DNA of 64,000 nucleotides from Pigmentiphaga litoralis (GTDB lineage Bacteria; Pseudomonadota; Gammaproteobacteria; Burkholderiales; Burkholderiaceae_B), in the NCBI RefSeq assembly GCF_014651835.1, contig NZ_BMXQ01000001.1:3986957-4050956 (forward strand). Direction: 5' to 3'. A program made the position numbers and the translations under genes. Below are positions 36,223 to 45,510 of the stretch, piece after piece (within the stretch, counting starts at the first letter, position 1; the number at the start of each line of letters is the position of its first letter). The notes under the pieces are model-generated. The model had not been told where the DNA came from and ran no database searches. It saw only the letters and a list, made by a program, of their open reading frames with translations.

Positions 36223-36602
36223 ACGGCAGGCAAGCAAGGACGTGAGGTTCAGGCGGCTCAGGCTTGAGCCGCACGATTCTGCCGCAGACTTGGCCGCGAA
36301 CGTGGGGGGTTTCGTCGCCCCTTTCGCGCCGCTGAGGGCTCCGGTCCACACGCATTAGGTGCGCTTGGGGCTGGCGTCAGCCGACCTGTGCACCGCCCCA
36401 TGGCAGCGTTGCTTTGATGAGGTATCTGGTGCGGCGCGAACCGACCCCCGCAACCAGCGCGTCGCAACTTGACCGCGTAATCGACTCCCAAAACATGACG
36501 GCCCCGGAAAGTCGTTGAACGACTCGCCAGGGCCTGGGGAAAGTGCGCAGTTCAGGACGCAAAGTCCTGAACTGCCATCATCTACATCAACGCATCACAT
36601 CA
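36223..36602. other. 380-bp structured gap between convergent ftsY and M14 genes
   Basis: No protein gene is credible. Four hairpin-forming segments are visible. The first is GCGGCTCA-GGCT-TGAGCCGC (36253-36272). A nested imperfect hairpin at 36499-36534 has AGTCGTT-G-AACGACT (36509-36523) at its core. The last is a 12-bp perfect stem, GCAGTTCAGGAC/GTCCTGAACTGC, at 36547-36575. None is followed by a strong T-run on the plus strand. The last could end the minus-strand M14 gene, since a short T-stretch follows on that strand. Confidence 0.6.
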
Positions 36603-37553
36603 TCACGCCACGCGGCGCGCCAGCCGCACGACTGTCACGCCCGGCAGCAGTTGCCGAAGCGACGGCATGACCAGCGTGCAGTTGTCATAAGGCGTCACGA
36701 CAGGCTCGCCATCCGACCAGCCGATCACGGTGCCGGCCTTCTCCAGTTCTTCAAGACCTTGCCAGTCCTGCGAGAAGGTGAAGTCCATGCTGCGCGCCAC
36801 GACGGCATCGGTCACCTGGATGGCCAGCTGTTCGTCGGGCAGCGGCATGAACCAGTCGGCTGGGAAGTCGCCGTCGTCCACGATGCCGGATGCCTTTACG
36901 AAGCGGGCCACCTGATCACGGGCGACATCGCGGCTTTCGAGTGCGCCGTGGAAGCCGCATTCGATCAGCAGGCTGCGCGTGCCGTTTTCTTCCAGGTCGC
37001 CGAAGCGGCCGAAGTCACGCATGCGCACGCCGTCTTTGTGGCCGGCGTCGACGATGACATGACGCGGTGCGCCCATCTCGCGCGCCAGTTCCAGGTTGCG
37101 CGGCTGCATGCCGGTCAGCAGCAGCGGCGCACATGGTTCGTGCATGGAATGCAGGTCCAGCAGCCAGTCCGCCTTTTCGACGAACGGGCGCAGTGCCAGG
37201 GCGCGCTGGCGCTCGCGGGTGTTGGGATCGGCCAGCTTGTCGGCGCTCCAGACCCGGTTCAGGTCCTGGTCAAGAAAGCGCGACTTGTCGTGCTGCGCCG
37301 GATCGAAGGTGTCGAAGGCGCCCAGGTTGGCAAACACCAGGGTCAGGGTGCCGCGGCGTGGGCGCAGGCCCAGCGCCAGGGCGTCCTTGATCGCCCACGC
37401 GCCGCACAGCTCGTTGCCGTGGACCAGCGCGCTGATCATGACGTTGCGGCCAGGCACGCCGGAGTCGAAATGCCAGACGCCGTCGACGCCGGTATTGCCG
37501 GCCCGCTCGACGCTCAGATCGGGGTAGGGCAGCAGAAATTCGTGGCTGGCCAT
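36603..37553 (-). CDS. Succinylglutamate desuccinylase/aspartoacylase-family (M14) hydrolase
   Basis: The 316-residue zinc hydrolase has the M14 metal site ISALVHGNELCG (H..E) and the third ligand in WLLDLHSMHEPCAP, plus an active-site Glu in SLLIECGFHG. It begins at ATG 37553. Unlike true AstE or aspartoacylase it sits beside a Bug receptor (6-bp gap, same strand), so the pair probably imports and deacylates an N-acyl or amide compound. The exact substrate is unknown. No signal peptide, hence cytoplasmic. Confidence 0.87.
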   Translation of the reverse strand: MASHEFLLPYPDLSVERAGNTGVDGVWHFDSGVPGRNVMISALVHGNELCGAWAIKDALALGLRPRRGTLTLVFANLGAFDTFDPAQHDKSRFLDQDLNRVWSADKLADPNTRERQRALALRPFVEKADWLLDLHSMHEPCAPLLLTGMQPRNLELAREMGAPRHVIVDAGHKDGVRMRDFGRFGDLEENGTRSLLIECGFHGALESRDVARDQVARFVKASGIVDDGDFPADWFMPLPDEQLAIQVTDAVVARSMDFTFSQDWQGLEELEKAGTVIGWSDGEPVVTPYDNCTLVMPSLRQLLPGVTVVRLARRVA

Positions 37554-37559
37554 GGTGCG

Positions 37560-38543
37560 TTACTCCTGGATGTTGGCGACGTCGACGATGCGCTTGTACT
37601 TGGCGGTTTCGGCAGCCTGGAACTTGGCGAGGTCAAAGCCGGCGGCGGCCACGCTGGCGCCGGTTTCCTGCATCTTGGTGCGGAATTCAGGCGTGTTGAC
37701 GACGTCGTTCAGGGCCTGTTGCAGCTTCTGCGCAACGGGTTCCGGCAGGCCGGCAGGACCGTACAGCGCGAACCACAGGTCGATGTTGACGTTCTTGAGC
37801 TCGGGCGTTTCGGCCATGGTGGGGATTTCAGGCGCGAGCGGGGTGCGCTTGGTCTGCAGCAGACCGATCGGCTGGACCTTGCCGGCGCGGATCTGGGGCA
37901 GGGCGCTGGACAGCACGAACACGCCGAACTGCAGCTGACCGCCGACCAGGTCGTTGGTCAGGGGCGCGACGCCGCGATAAGGAACGTGGACCAGGTCGAG
38001 CTTGGCCGCTTCCTTGACCATCTCGCCGCCCAGGTGCAGGCCGGTGCCCACGCCCGACGAACCAAAGCTGTACTTGCCCGGGTTGGCGCGCACTTGAGCC
38101 AGGAATTCCGGCGCGGTCTTGACGCCCGAGTTGAGCGACGACACCAGCACCAGCGGCTGCGTGCTGATCAGGCCGATCGGCGTGAAGTCTTTCAGGCCGT
38201 CGTACTTGACGGCCTTGTTGATCAGCTTGGCGATGGCCATTTCGTTCGATGCGCCCACCAGCAGGGTGTAGCCGTCGGGAGCCGCCTTGATGACGCGCTG
38301 CGCGCCGATCACGCCACCGGCGCCGCCGACGTTTTCAATCACGACCTGCTGGCCGATTTTCTTGGACAGCTCGGCGCCGAACAGGCGGGCCGTCAGGTCG
38401 GTACTGCCACCCGCCGGGTAACCGACCACGATGGTGATCGGACGGCTGGGATAGTTGCCCTGGGCGAAGGCGGCCGGAACGGCAGCCACGGAAGTCAGGG
38501 CGAGGGCAACGGCCAGCGCGCGGCGGCGAAAGCAGGGGGACAT
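37560..38543 (-). CDS. Bug-family solute receptor linked to the M14 hydrolase
   Basis: The 327-residue receptor is read from ATG 38543, which has GGAG 5 bases upstream; an ATG 24 bases earlier is also in frame. The signal peptide runs through FRRRALAVALALTSVAAVPA and ends AFAQ. Bug signatures are YPSRPITIVVGYPAGGSTDL, DGYTLLVGASNEMAIAK, YSFGSSGVGTGLHLGGEM, HVPYRGVAPLTNDLVGG and IPTMAETPELKNVN. The M14 gene follows within 6 bases. Upstream lies a LysR gene on the same strand with a 100-bp gap. Orphan receptor without tctAB. Confidence 0.9.
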   Translation of the reverse strand: MSPCFRRRALAVALALTSVAAVPAAFAQGNYPSRPITIVVGYPAGGSTDLTARLFGAELSKKIGQQVVIENVGGAGGVIGAQRVIKAAPDGYTLLVGASNEMAIAKLINKAVKYDGLKDFTPIGLISTQPLVLVSSLNSGVKTAPEFLAQVRANPGKYSFGSSGVGTGLHLGGEMVKEAAKLDLVHVPYRGVAPLTNDLVGGQLQFGVFVLSSALPQIRAGKVQPIGLLQTKRTPLAPEIPTMAETPELKNVNIDLWFALYGPAGLPEPVAQKLQQALNDVVNTPEFRTKMQETGASVAAAGFDLAKFQAAETAKYKRIVDVANIQE

Positions 38544-38643
38544 GGAAACTCCGGATGGGGATGGCATATTCAGAAACGTCTATGCTGCCGAAGGAGGATG
38601 TGGCCGATGTGCCGTTTCGGCACGGTGCCGTGCCGTATCGATT

Positions 38644-39558
38644 CTAGCGGTGCGATTCGGTGGCGGCCCAGATGGCTTCCAGCATGTCGCTTTGGCGCGC
38701 CCGCGCCCGGTACAGGCGGACTTCGAAGGGGACTTCATCGCTGCGGCCACCCAGTACCGCCATGGTCTTGCGCCGGCAGTCGCTGGCGACCATGGACCAT
38801 GGCAACCACGCAACACCCAGGCCTTTTCGAACGAATTCGTAGATCGCGTCGGCCGAGTCGCACCGTACGAACGGGGTCAGGGATATCGGCGCGCCATTGC
38901 GCTCGAAGTGGTCGGACAGCAGCCGGCCCATGGCCAGGGTCTGGCCGTAGGAGATCAGCGGCGCGGCGCGTTCGGTGTGGCCCAGGGCGAAACGCGGCTC
39001 GCCCTGCGCATCGGCAATGCTGACCGGCACCAGCTTTTCATGCGCCAGGGTCAGGTGGCGATAGCGGTGCCCGTTGATCGGAATCGACAGCGCCCGATGT
39101 TCATAGCAGCACAGCAGGTCGACCTTGCCCTGTTCCAGCTGCACGGCCAGATCTTGCGTGGCGCCCGTCAGAATCTCGATCTGCGCCTTGCCGCGGATCG
39201 GGCTGCGCGGCATGTAGGTCAGCCGCGCGAGCCAGTCGGCGGCCAAGGTGCGCGCCAGCGTCCGGCCGGTGCCCAGCCGCACCCGCGTGTCCGCCGCGCC
39301 GCCATGCTGCTGCAACTGCGTGCGCGCCTGCGTGACGCTTTCCACCGTGCGTTCGGCGGTCTTGAGCAGCACTTCGCCTTCGGCCGTCAGCTGCACCGGC
39401 GTGCGGTTGCGTTCCACCAGCGGCGCGCCGGCCCAGGCTTCGAGCGCGCGGATGCGGCGGCCGAACGCCGGATGCGTCACATGCCGCAGTTCCGCCGCGC
39501 GCACGAAGCTTTGCGTGCGCGCCAGGGCGATCAGGTCTTCAAACAGCTTGAGGTCCAT
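38644..39558 (-). CDS. LysR-family regulator at the end of the aap operon
   Basis: The 304-residue protein starts MDLKLFEDLIALARTQSFVR at ATG 39558. The helix-turn-helix is FVRAAELRHVTHPAFGRRIR, with HPAFGRR in place of the usual SQPALSR-type recognition segment, a variant known in some LysR proteins. The effector domain begins near TRVRLGTGRTLARTLAADWL. It follows aapP by only 6 bases, so it may be co-transcribed with the transporter, and it also precedes the Bug-M14 pair. It may regulate either. Confidence 0.86.
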   Translation of the reverse strand: MDLKLFEDLIALARTQSFVRAAELRHVTHPAFGRRIRALEAWAGAPLVERNRTPVQLTAEGEVLLKTAERTVESVTQARTQLQQHGGAADTRVRLGTGRTLARTLAADWLARLTYMPRSPIRGKAQIEILTGATQDLAVQLEQGKVDLLCCYEHRALSIPINGHRYRHLTLAHEKLVPVSIADAQGEPRFALGHTERAAPLISYGQTLAMGRLLSDHFERNGAPISLTPFVRCDSADAIYEFVRKGLGVAWLPWSMVASDCRRKTMAVLGGRSDEVPFEVRLYRARARQSDMLEAIWAATESHR

Positions 39559-39564
39559 GGCCTC

Positions 39565-40350
39565 TCAATGCAGGATCTGGCTCAGGAACAGCCGCGTGCG
39601 TTCGTGCTGCGGGTGGGTAAAGAAGGCTTCGGGCGTGTTCTGTTCCACGATGCGCCCCTGGTCCATGAACAGCACGCGGTCGGCCACCTGGCGCGCAAAT
39701 CCCATCTCGTGCGTGACGCACAGCATGGTCATGCCGCTGTCGGCCAGCGACGTCATGACATCCAGCACTTCCTTGACCATTTCCGGGTCGAGCGCCGACG
39801 TGGGTTCGTCGAACAGCATGATCTTGGGCGCCATGCACAGCGACCGCGCAATCGCCACGCGTTGCTGCTGTCCGCCCGACAACTGGCCGGGATACTTGTT
39901 GGCCTGCTCCGGAATGCGCACGCGTTCCAGGTAGCGCATGGCGGTGGCTTCGGCCTGGGCGCGGGGCTGCTTGAGCACCCAGATCGGCCCCAGCGTCAGG
40001 TTCTGCAGCACGGTCAGATGCGGGAACAGGTTGAAGTGCTGGAACACCATGCCCACGTCGCGGCGCACGGCGTCGATGTGCTTGAGGTCGTTGGTCAGCT
40101 CGATGCCGTCGACCACGATGCGCCCCTGCTGATGCTGTTCGAGTCGGTTGATGCAGCGAATCAGGGTCGACTTGCCCGAGCCGGACGGGCCGCAGATGAC
40201 GATGCGTTCACCGCGCGCCACCGTCAGGTCGATGTCGCGCAGCACGTGGTACGGGCCAAACCACTTGTTGACACCCGACAGTTCGATCAGGGGCTTGGCC
40301 GCGTCAACCGAAACGTGGTCGGTTGCGGCCGCCTTGGACACATCAGTCAC
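39565..40350 (-). CDS. aapP: Polar amino-acid ABC transporter, ATP-binding subunit
   Basis: The 261-residue ATPase is read from GTG 40350, overlapping the permease stop by 8 bases; no ATG is in a suitable place. It has Walker [12 protein letters not shown]-loop [20 protein letters not shown], signature [15 protein letters not shown], Walker [16 protein letters not shown] and the H-loop [10 protein letters not shown]. It is closest to GltL/AapP/GlnQ-type subunits energising uptake of polar amino acids. An unstructured N-terminus of about 20 residues precedes the ABC core. Confidence 0.93.
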   Translation of the reverse strand: MTDVSKAAATDHVSVDAAKPLIELSGVNKWFGPYHVLRDIDLTVARGERIVICGPSGSGKSTLIRCINRLEQHQQGRIVVDGIELTNDLKHIDAVRRDVGMVFQHFNLFPHLTVLQNLTLGPIWVLKQPRAQAEATAMRYLERVRIPEQANKYPGQLSGGQQQRVAIARSLCMAPKIMLFDEPTSALDPEMVKEVLDVMTSLADSGMTMLCVTHEMGFARQVADRVLFMDQGRIVEQNTPEAFFTHPQHERTRLFLSQILH

Positions 40351-41440
40351 GACGGTTCTCCAATCGGCGTTCCAGCGCCTGGCTGTATTTGGACATGGAA
40401 TAACAGAAGACGAAGTAGATGGCCGCCACGAACACATAGGCCTCGGTAGAAAACCCGGGCCAGGCGGCGTCGGTCAATGCGGCCTTGGTCGATTGCGTCA
40501 GGTCGAAAATGCCGATGATGACGACCAGCGACGTGTCCTTGAACACGCCGATGAACAGGCTGACCAGCGGCGCGATCACGACCTTCAAGGACTGGGGCAG
40601 CACCACCAAACGCATCTGCTGCCAATAGCTCAGGCCGATGGCATCGGCGCCTTCGTATTGGCCCTTGGGGATCGCCTGCAGGCCGCCACGCACCAGCTCG
40701 GCCAGGTAGGCCGCCGCGAACAGGATGATGGCGATCTGCGCCCGCAACAGCTTGTCGACACCAAAGCCTTCCGGAAAGAACAGCGGCAGCATCACCGAGG
40801 ACATGAACAGCAGGCTGATGAGCGGCACGCCGCGGATCAGTTCGATGTAGACGACGCACAGGGCCTTGATCACCGGCAAAGTCGACCGCCGGCCCAACGC
40901 CAGCAGCACGCCCAGCGGAAACGCAAACGCCACGCCGACCGTGGACAGGATCAGGGTCAGAGGCAGGCCGCCCCACTTGGTCGTCTCCACATAAGACAGA
41001 CCCAGGAAGCCGCCCCACATCAACCCCGCAACCAGCGCGATGCTGACCGCCCAGATCACGGCCAGCCACCGGTTCCAGAACCGCCGCAGGCAACTGACGA
41101 TCAGGGCCCCGATCAACACCAGGGACGCGATCAGCGGCCGCCATTGCTCGTCGTATGGATAGAGCCCGAACAAAATGAGCCGGTGCTTTTCGGCGATGAA
41201 GGCCCAGCAGGCGCCGCCTGTATTGCGGCAGGCATCGGCCGACGGTGCCACGAAGGTGGCGCGGATCAGCCCCCATTCGATGATCGCCGGCAGCACCATG
41301 ACCAGGACCCAGACACCCAGCAGCGTCAGCAGGATATTGAGCGGCGACGACAGCAGATTGGCGCGGACCCAGGCGAGCGGCGACACGCGCTGCGAGGGGG
41401 CAGGTGCGTCGATCACGGGGGAAGAGGAGGGGGCGGCCAT
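40343..41440 (-). CDS. aapM: Amino-acid ABC transporter permease (AapM-like)
   Basis: The 365-residue permease has an N-terminal extended region with several helices ([20 protein letters not shown], a [16 protein letters not shown] helix) and the BPD core: [36 protein letters not shown] and the EAA loop LPKG-like [20 protein letters not shown]. This long architecture with a large first periplasmic loop containing two Cys ([11 protein letters not shown]) matches AapM/YhdY. It starts one base after aapQ ends. Confidence 0.93.
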   Translation of the reverse strand: MAAPSSSPVIDAPAPSQRVSPLAWVRANLLSSPLNILLTLLGVWVLVMVLPAIIEWGLIRATFVAPSADACRNTGGACWAFIAEKHRLILFGLYPYDEQWRPLIASLVLIGALIVSCLRRFWNRWLAVIWAVSIALVAGLMWGGFLGLSYVETTKWGGLPLTLILSTVGVAFAFPLGVLLALGRRSTLPVIKALCVVYIELIRGVPLISLLFMSSVMLPLFFPEGFGVDKLLRAQIAIILFAAAYLAELVRGGLQAIPKGQYEGADAIGLSYWQQMRLVVLPQSLKVVIAPLVSLFIGVFKDTSLVVIIGIFDLTQSTKAALTDAAWPGFSTEAYVFVAAIYFVFCYSMSKYSQALERRLENRRD

Positions 41441-41441
41441 G

Positions 41442-42593
41442 CTAGCGCTCGGTCAGCGCCATGCGGCGGTTGTACCAGTTCATCAGCACCGAAATCGTCA
41501 GGCTGACGACCAGGTAGGCGGCCATGATGATCAGGATGCCTTCGATGGCTTGCCCGGTCTGGTTCAAGGTGGTGTTCACGACCGACACGATGTCCGGGTA
41601 GCCGATCGCCACCGCCAGCGAACTGTTCTTGGTGATGTTCAGGTACTGGTTCGTCATGGGCGGAATGATCACGCGCAGGGCTTGCGGCAGCACGACCAGG
41701 CGCAGCGCGGCCCCGCGGCGCAGGCCGATGGCCTCGGCGGCTTCCCACTGCCCCGCGTTGACCGACTGGATGCCCGACCGCACGACTTCGGCAATGAACG
41801 CGGCGGTATAGATCACCAGCCCGACCAGCAAGGCGGCAAATTCGGGCGTCAAGGTGGCGCCGCCCACAAAGTCAAAGCCTTGCAGACGCGGCATGTCCAG
41901 CGCCAGCGGCGCGCCGCCCGCCAGCCATCCCAGCACCGGAAAACCCACCAGCATCGCCACGACCCAGCGGCCCACGGGCGGCGCCTTGCCCGCCGTATCG
42001 CGCCGGCGCCGTGCCCAATGCGCAAACACCAGCGATGCCACGATGGCCAGCGCAAATCCGCCCAGCGCCAGGTCGAACGCCAGCGCTTCGGCCGGCAGGG
42101 GCAGCTTGATGCCGCGATTGGACACGAACACGCCCGGCAACAAGGCCACGGCCTGCCGCGGCCCGGGGGTGTTCTCGGTGATCAGCGAATACCAGAAAAA
42201 CAGTTGCAGCAGCAGCGGCACGTTGCGGAACAGTTCCACATAGCCGCTGGCCAGCTTGCCGATCAACCAGTTCTTTGACAGCCGCGCAATGCCGATCAGG
42301 GTGCCGAGCAGGGTCGCGAGTACGATGCCGATCGCCGCGACCCGCAAGGTGTTGAGCAGCCCCACGGCAATGGCTTTGGCGTAGGTATCTTGCGGGCCGT
42401 AGGCAATGGGCGTTTCGCCGATTGCAAAGCCGGCTTCGGCATCCAGGAAACCAAAGCCCGACTGGATGTTGAGCGCGTTCAGGTTCGACCGCGTGTTGGA
42501 CACGAGCGTCACCACGGCCAGCACGACCAGCGCCACCGCGACGATCTGATAGACCATCGCGCGGACCGCCGGGTTGCTCCAGCTCAGACGCAT
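41442..42593 (-). CDS. aapQ: Amino-acid ABC transporter permease (AapQ-like)
   Basis: The 383-residue permease is the partner of AapM. Seen are the first helix (MVYQIVAVALVVLAVVTLVS), the SNTRSNLNALNIQSGFGFLD segment characteristic of AapQ/YhdX, GLLNTLRVAAIGIVLATLLG, YVELFRNVPLLLQLFFWY and the EAA loop GIQSVNAGQWEAAEAIGLRR. The transporter order J-Q-M-P on the minus strand is the standard general L-amino-acid permease layout. Confidence 0.93.
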   Translation of the reverse strand: MRLSWSNPAVRAMVYQIVAVALVVLAVVTLVSNTRSNLNALNIQSGFGFLDAEAGFAIGETPIAYGPQDTYAKAIAVGLLNTLRVAAIGIVLATLLGTLIGIARLSKNWLIGKLASGYVELFRNVPLLLQLFFWYSLITENTPGPRQAVALLPGVFVSNRGIKLPLPAEALAFDLALGGFALAIVASLVFAHWARRRRDTAGKAPPVGRWVVAMLVGFPVLGWLAGGAPLALDMPRLQGFDFVGGATLTPEFAALLVGLVIYTAAFIAEVVRSGIQSVNAGQWEAAEAIGLRRGAALRLVVLPQALRVIIPPMTNQYLNITKNSSLAVAIGYPDIVSVVNTTLNQTGQAIEGILIIMAAYLVVSLTISVLMNWYNRRMALTER

Positions 42594-42629
42594 GGGGTGG
42601 CGCGCATGGACGCAGGCATTACGCGGGGA

Positions 42630-43658
42630 TCAACGCAGTGGCAGCGCGTACATCAGCCCGCCCTGAGTGTGCAAGGCGTTGGCGCCGCGCGGCATCTTCA
42701 TGGGGCTGCCCTGGCCCACGTTGCGCTCGAAGCTTTCGCCGTAATTGCCGACCTGCTTGACGACGTTGTAGACCCACTTTTCGTCCACGCCCAGGTTCTT
42801 GCCCACGCCCGGCACCACACCCAGCAGGCGCTGGATGTTGGGGTTCGGGCTCTTGAGCATCTGGTCCACGTTCCTGGACGTGACGCCGTATTCTTCAGCC
42901 TCGATCATGGCGTTCAGCGTCCACTTCACGATGTCCAGCCACTGGTCGTCACCCTGGCGCACCATGGGTCCCAGCGGCTCCTTGGACAGCAGTTCGGGCA
43001 GCACGATGTAATCGTCCGGGTTGGGCAGCTTGGTGGTGCGAATGACGTTCAGGCCCGATGCGTCGGTGGTGTAGGCATCGCAGCGGCCGGCCGCGAAGGC
43101 GCGGATGACTTCGTCGAACTTGTCGATCACCACCGGCTTGAAGGTGATCTTGTTCGCGCGGAAGTAATCGGCCAGGTTCAGTTCGGTGGTCGTGCCCGGC
43201 TGCATGCAGATCGCCGCGCCGTTCAGGTCCTTGGCGCTTTTCACGTTCAGCTTCTTGGCCACCATCAAGCCCTGGCCGTCGTAAAAATTGACGCCCGCGC
43301 CGTTCAGACCGAGCGCGGTGTCGCGCTGCAGGGTGATCGACGTGTTGCGCGGCAAGACGTCCACCTCGCCTGACTGCAGGGCGGTAAAACGCTGCTGCGT
43401 GTTCAGCGGCGTCAGCTTGATCTTGGTGGCGTCGCCGAACAGGGTGGCGGCCACGGCGCGGCACAGGTCCACGTCGATGCCCGTCCAGACACCCTTGCTG
43501 TCGGGATTGCTGAAACCGGCCACGCCTGTGGATACGCCGCATTGCACGAAGCCTTTTTTCTTGACGGCGTCGAGCGTGGCGCCCGCGTGCGCGACCTGGA
43601 CCACCTGGACGGCGCCCAGCATGGCGATCGCGGCTACGGCTGATTTCAACAATTTCAT
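42630..43658 (-). CDS. aapJ: General L-amino-acid-binding protein (AapJ-like)
   Basis: The 342-residue periplasmic receptor starts at ATG 43658 with an AAGGAAAA motif upstream. The signal peptide covers MKLLKSAVAAIAMLGAVQVV to AHA. The mature protein shows GATLDAVKKKGFVQCGVSTG, NPDSKGVWTGIDVDLCRAVA, GEVDVLPRNTSITLQRDTAL and the Cys-containing GAAICMQPGTTTELNLADYF, all typical of AapJ. Length matches. The same frame stays open through the opposite strand of ftsE, but that is not coding here. Confidence 0.94.
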   Translation of the reverse strand: MKLLKSAVAAIAMLGAVQVVQVAHAGATLDAVKKKGFVQCGVSTGVAGFSNPDSKGVWTGIDVDLCRAVAATLFGDATKIKLTPLNTQQRFTALQSGEVDVLPRNTSITLQRDTALGLNGAGVNFYDGQGLMVAKKLNVKSAKDLNGAAICMQPGTTTELNLADYFRANKITFKPVVIDKFDEVIRAFAAGRCDAYTTDASGLNVIRTTKLPNPDDYIVLPELLSKEPLGPMVRQGDDQWLDIVKWTLNAMIEAEEYGVTSRNVDQMLKSPNPNIQRLLGVVPGVGKNLGVDEKWVYNVVKQVGNYGESFERNVGQGSPMKMPRGANALHTQGGLMYALPLR

Positions 43659-43799
43659 CTCGTTTTCCTTTCTGCGTGCAGGGGGTGGACTATAAATCAC
43701 CCGCCTGCGGGACTTGGCCTGTACCCTAGCATGGGTCCCGAGGACTGAGAACCGCCCGGGCGATATCCTTGCAGTCACGCGCGTTACTATTTCCTTCTC

Positions 43800-44501
43800 A
43801 TGATCGAATTCCAGCAAGTCTACAAATCGTACGGACGCGGCATCGACACCCTTGCCGACGTCAACTTCGGGATTGCCGCCGGCGAGTTCGTGTTCGTGTC
43901 GGGCCCGTCCGGGGCCGGCAAGTCCACCTTGCTCAAGCTGATCAGCGGGCTTGACGTCCCGACACGCGGCACCATCCTGGTCAACGGCCAGAACGTCGGC
44001 AAGCTGCCCGGCCGCGCCCGCCCGTACTTTCGCCGCGCCGTCGGCACCATCCTGCAAGACGTGCACTTGCTCCAGGATCGCAACGCTTTTGAAAACGTGC
44101 TGTTTCCCCTGATCGTGACCGGCCATTCGCGGGCCGCTGCCGAAAAACGCGCCCGCGCCGCCATCGACAAGGTCGGCCTGGCGAACAAGGACAAGCTGCG
44201 GCCCCAGGAACTGTCGGGGGGCGACCAGCAGCGCCTGGCCATTGCCCGCGCCATCGTCAACCGGCCGGCCCTGCTGATCGTGGACGAGCCTACCGCCAAC
44301 CTGGACCGCGACAGCGCACAACGGATCGCCGATGTGTTCCGCGACTTCAACCAGGTCGGCGTCACCACCGTGATCGCGACCCACGACGAATCCCTGATCG
44401 ACGACTACGCGCATCGCGTGCTGCACATCGAAGGCGGACGGCTGACCGACCTGGGCGCCCGCACCCCGCGCGCGTCGCGCAGCCACGGAGCGCGCGCATG
44501 A
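43800..44501 (+). CDS. ftsE: Cell-division ATP-binding protein FtsE
   Basis: FtsE is the ATPase of the FtsEX complex, which controls septal peptidoglycan hydrolases from the inner membrane. The 233-residue protein has Walker A GPSGAGKSTLLKLI, ILQDVHLLQDRNAFENVLFP, signature LSGGDQQRLAIARAI, Walker B LLIVDEPTANLDRDSA and H-loop IATHDESLID. The start is ATG 43800. It overlaps ftsX by 4 bases (ATGA). It is separated from ftsY by about 7.5 kb of transport and catabolic genes. Confidence 0.96.
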   Translation: MIEFQQVYKSYGRGIDTLADVNFGIAAGEFVFVSGPSGAGKSTLLKLISGLDVPTRGTILVNGQNVGKLPGRARPYFRRAVGTILQDVHLLQDRNAFENVLFPLIVTGHSRAAAEKRARAAIDKVGLANKDKLRPQELSGGDQQRLAIARAIVNRPALLIVDEPTANLDRDSAQRIADVFRDFNQVGVTTVIATHDESLIDDYAHRVLHIEGGRLTDLGARTPRASRSHGARA

Positions 44502-45406
44502 GCCCGCTGATCCGGCAACACCGCTATGCCTTGGCCGTCACGCTGCGCCGCCTGATCGCGCAGCCGTTTTCATCGATCGCCAACTTTCTGGTGATCACGC
44601 TGGCGCTGGCCATTCCGCTGCTCGGGTCGACGGCCTTGCTGGCCTTGCAGCCGGTGGCCAACCACCTGGCCGCCGCGCCCGAAATCACCGTCTTCATGAA
44701 GGTGGAAGCGACTTCCGACGAAACCGCCGCGGTGGCCGATCGCATCCGCCGCGATCACGAGGGCGACGTCGACAAGGTCCGCGTCATTCCGCGCGACCAG
44801 GCCCTGGCCGACCTGAAAGCCAACCCCGCCTATGCCGATGCCCTGGCCGTGCTGCCGGGCAACCCGCTGCCCGACGCGGTGGTGGTGACGCTGTCGGGAG
44901 ATGCCGACCTGACCGCGCGCGCCAAGCGCCTGGAAGCCAACTGGAGCCAGTGGGGCAAGGTGGACGTGGTGCAACTGGACAGCGCGTGGGTCCAGCGGCT
45001 GGAAGCCATCATCCGCTTTGGCCGCATGGGCCTGCTGTTCCTGGGGCTGGTCGTGGCCGTGGCCGTGCTGGCCGCGGTGTTCAACACCGTGCGCATGCAG
45101 GCGCTATCGCAGCGCGAAGAAATCGGCGTGGCGCGGCTGGTGGGCGCCACCGAATCCTTCGTGCGCCGGCCGTTCCTGTATCTGGGCGCGGTCAGCTGCG
45201 CCATCTCGGCGCTGGGGGCAATCGGGGTGGTGGCGCTGGCCCTGGGGCCGCTGAACGCGGCGCTGGCGGACCTGGCGCGCACCTACGGGGCGGAATTTGC
45301 GCTGCGCCTGCCCGAACCGCTGTGGCTGGCGGTGTTCGTGGTGGCCGTGGCCGCGCTGGGCGCGTTTTCGGCGCGGTGGTCGGTCAAGCGGAACACGCGG
45401 TTTTGA
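44498..45406 (+). CDS. ftsX: Cell-division permease-like protein FtsX
   Basis: The 302-residue protein has the FtsX topology: a cytoplasmic N-terminus, TM1 (FLVITLALAIPLLGSTALLA), a large periplasmic loop of about 100 residues (ITVFMKVEATSDETAAVADR), then three helices in the FtsX/MacB-type domain (GLLFLGLVVAVAVLAAVFNT, FLYLGAVSCAISALGAIGVV and a last helix near PLWLAVFVVAVAALGAF). The EEIGVARLVGATESFVRRPF cytoplasmic segment is diagnostic. Forms one unit with ftsE. Confidence 0.95.
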   Translation: MSPLIRQHRYALAVTLRRLIAQPFSSIANFLVITLALAIPLLGSTALLALQPVANHLAAAPEITVFMKVEATSDETAAVADRIRRDHEGDVDKVRVIPRDQALADLKANPAYADALAVLPGNPLPDAVVVTLSGDADLTARAKRLEANWSQWGKVDVVQLDSAWVQRLEAIIRFGRMGLLFLGLVVAVAVLAAVFNTVRMQALSQREEIGVARLVGATESFVRRPFLYLGAVSCAISALGAIGVVALALGPLNAALADLARTYGAEFALRLPEPLWLAVFVVAVAALGAFSARWSVKRNTRF

Positions 45407-45464
45407 TGCGTTAGGTGCTGCCGTCGGGGGCTTGTGCAAACGCAGGTTCAGGACGGCAAGTAAA

Positions 45465-45497
45465 AAAGGGCAGGCCTTGAGGGCCTGCCCTTTGTCT
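45465..45497. terminator. Bidirectional terminator between ftsX and Bug gene
   Basis: An 11-bp stem, AAAGGGCAGGC (45465-45475) with GCCTGCCCTTT (45483-45493), is flanked by an A-run on the left and TTTGTCTTTG on the right. It serves the convergent ftsX and Bug genes. Confidence 0.85.
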
Positions 45498-45510
45498 TTG
45501 TGGCGGGTGG

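Noticed and set aside
36543..40449. 826- and 664-codon plus-strand frames opposite M14, Bug, LysR and aapP
   Set aside because: Shadow frames without motifs; all four minus-strand products are clear family members.
43691..43708. TATAAA box and CCCGC hairpin as a promoter for ftsE or aapJ
   Set aside because: No acceptable -35 element at 16-18 bp on either strand.
43659..44486. In-frame N-terminal extension of aapJ across ftsE
   Set aside because: The signal peptide begins at 43658 and ftsE is on the other strand; the open frame is compositional.
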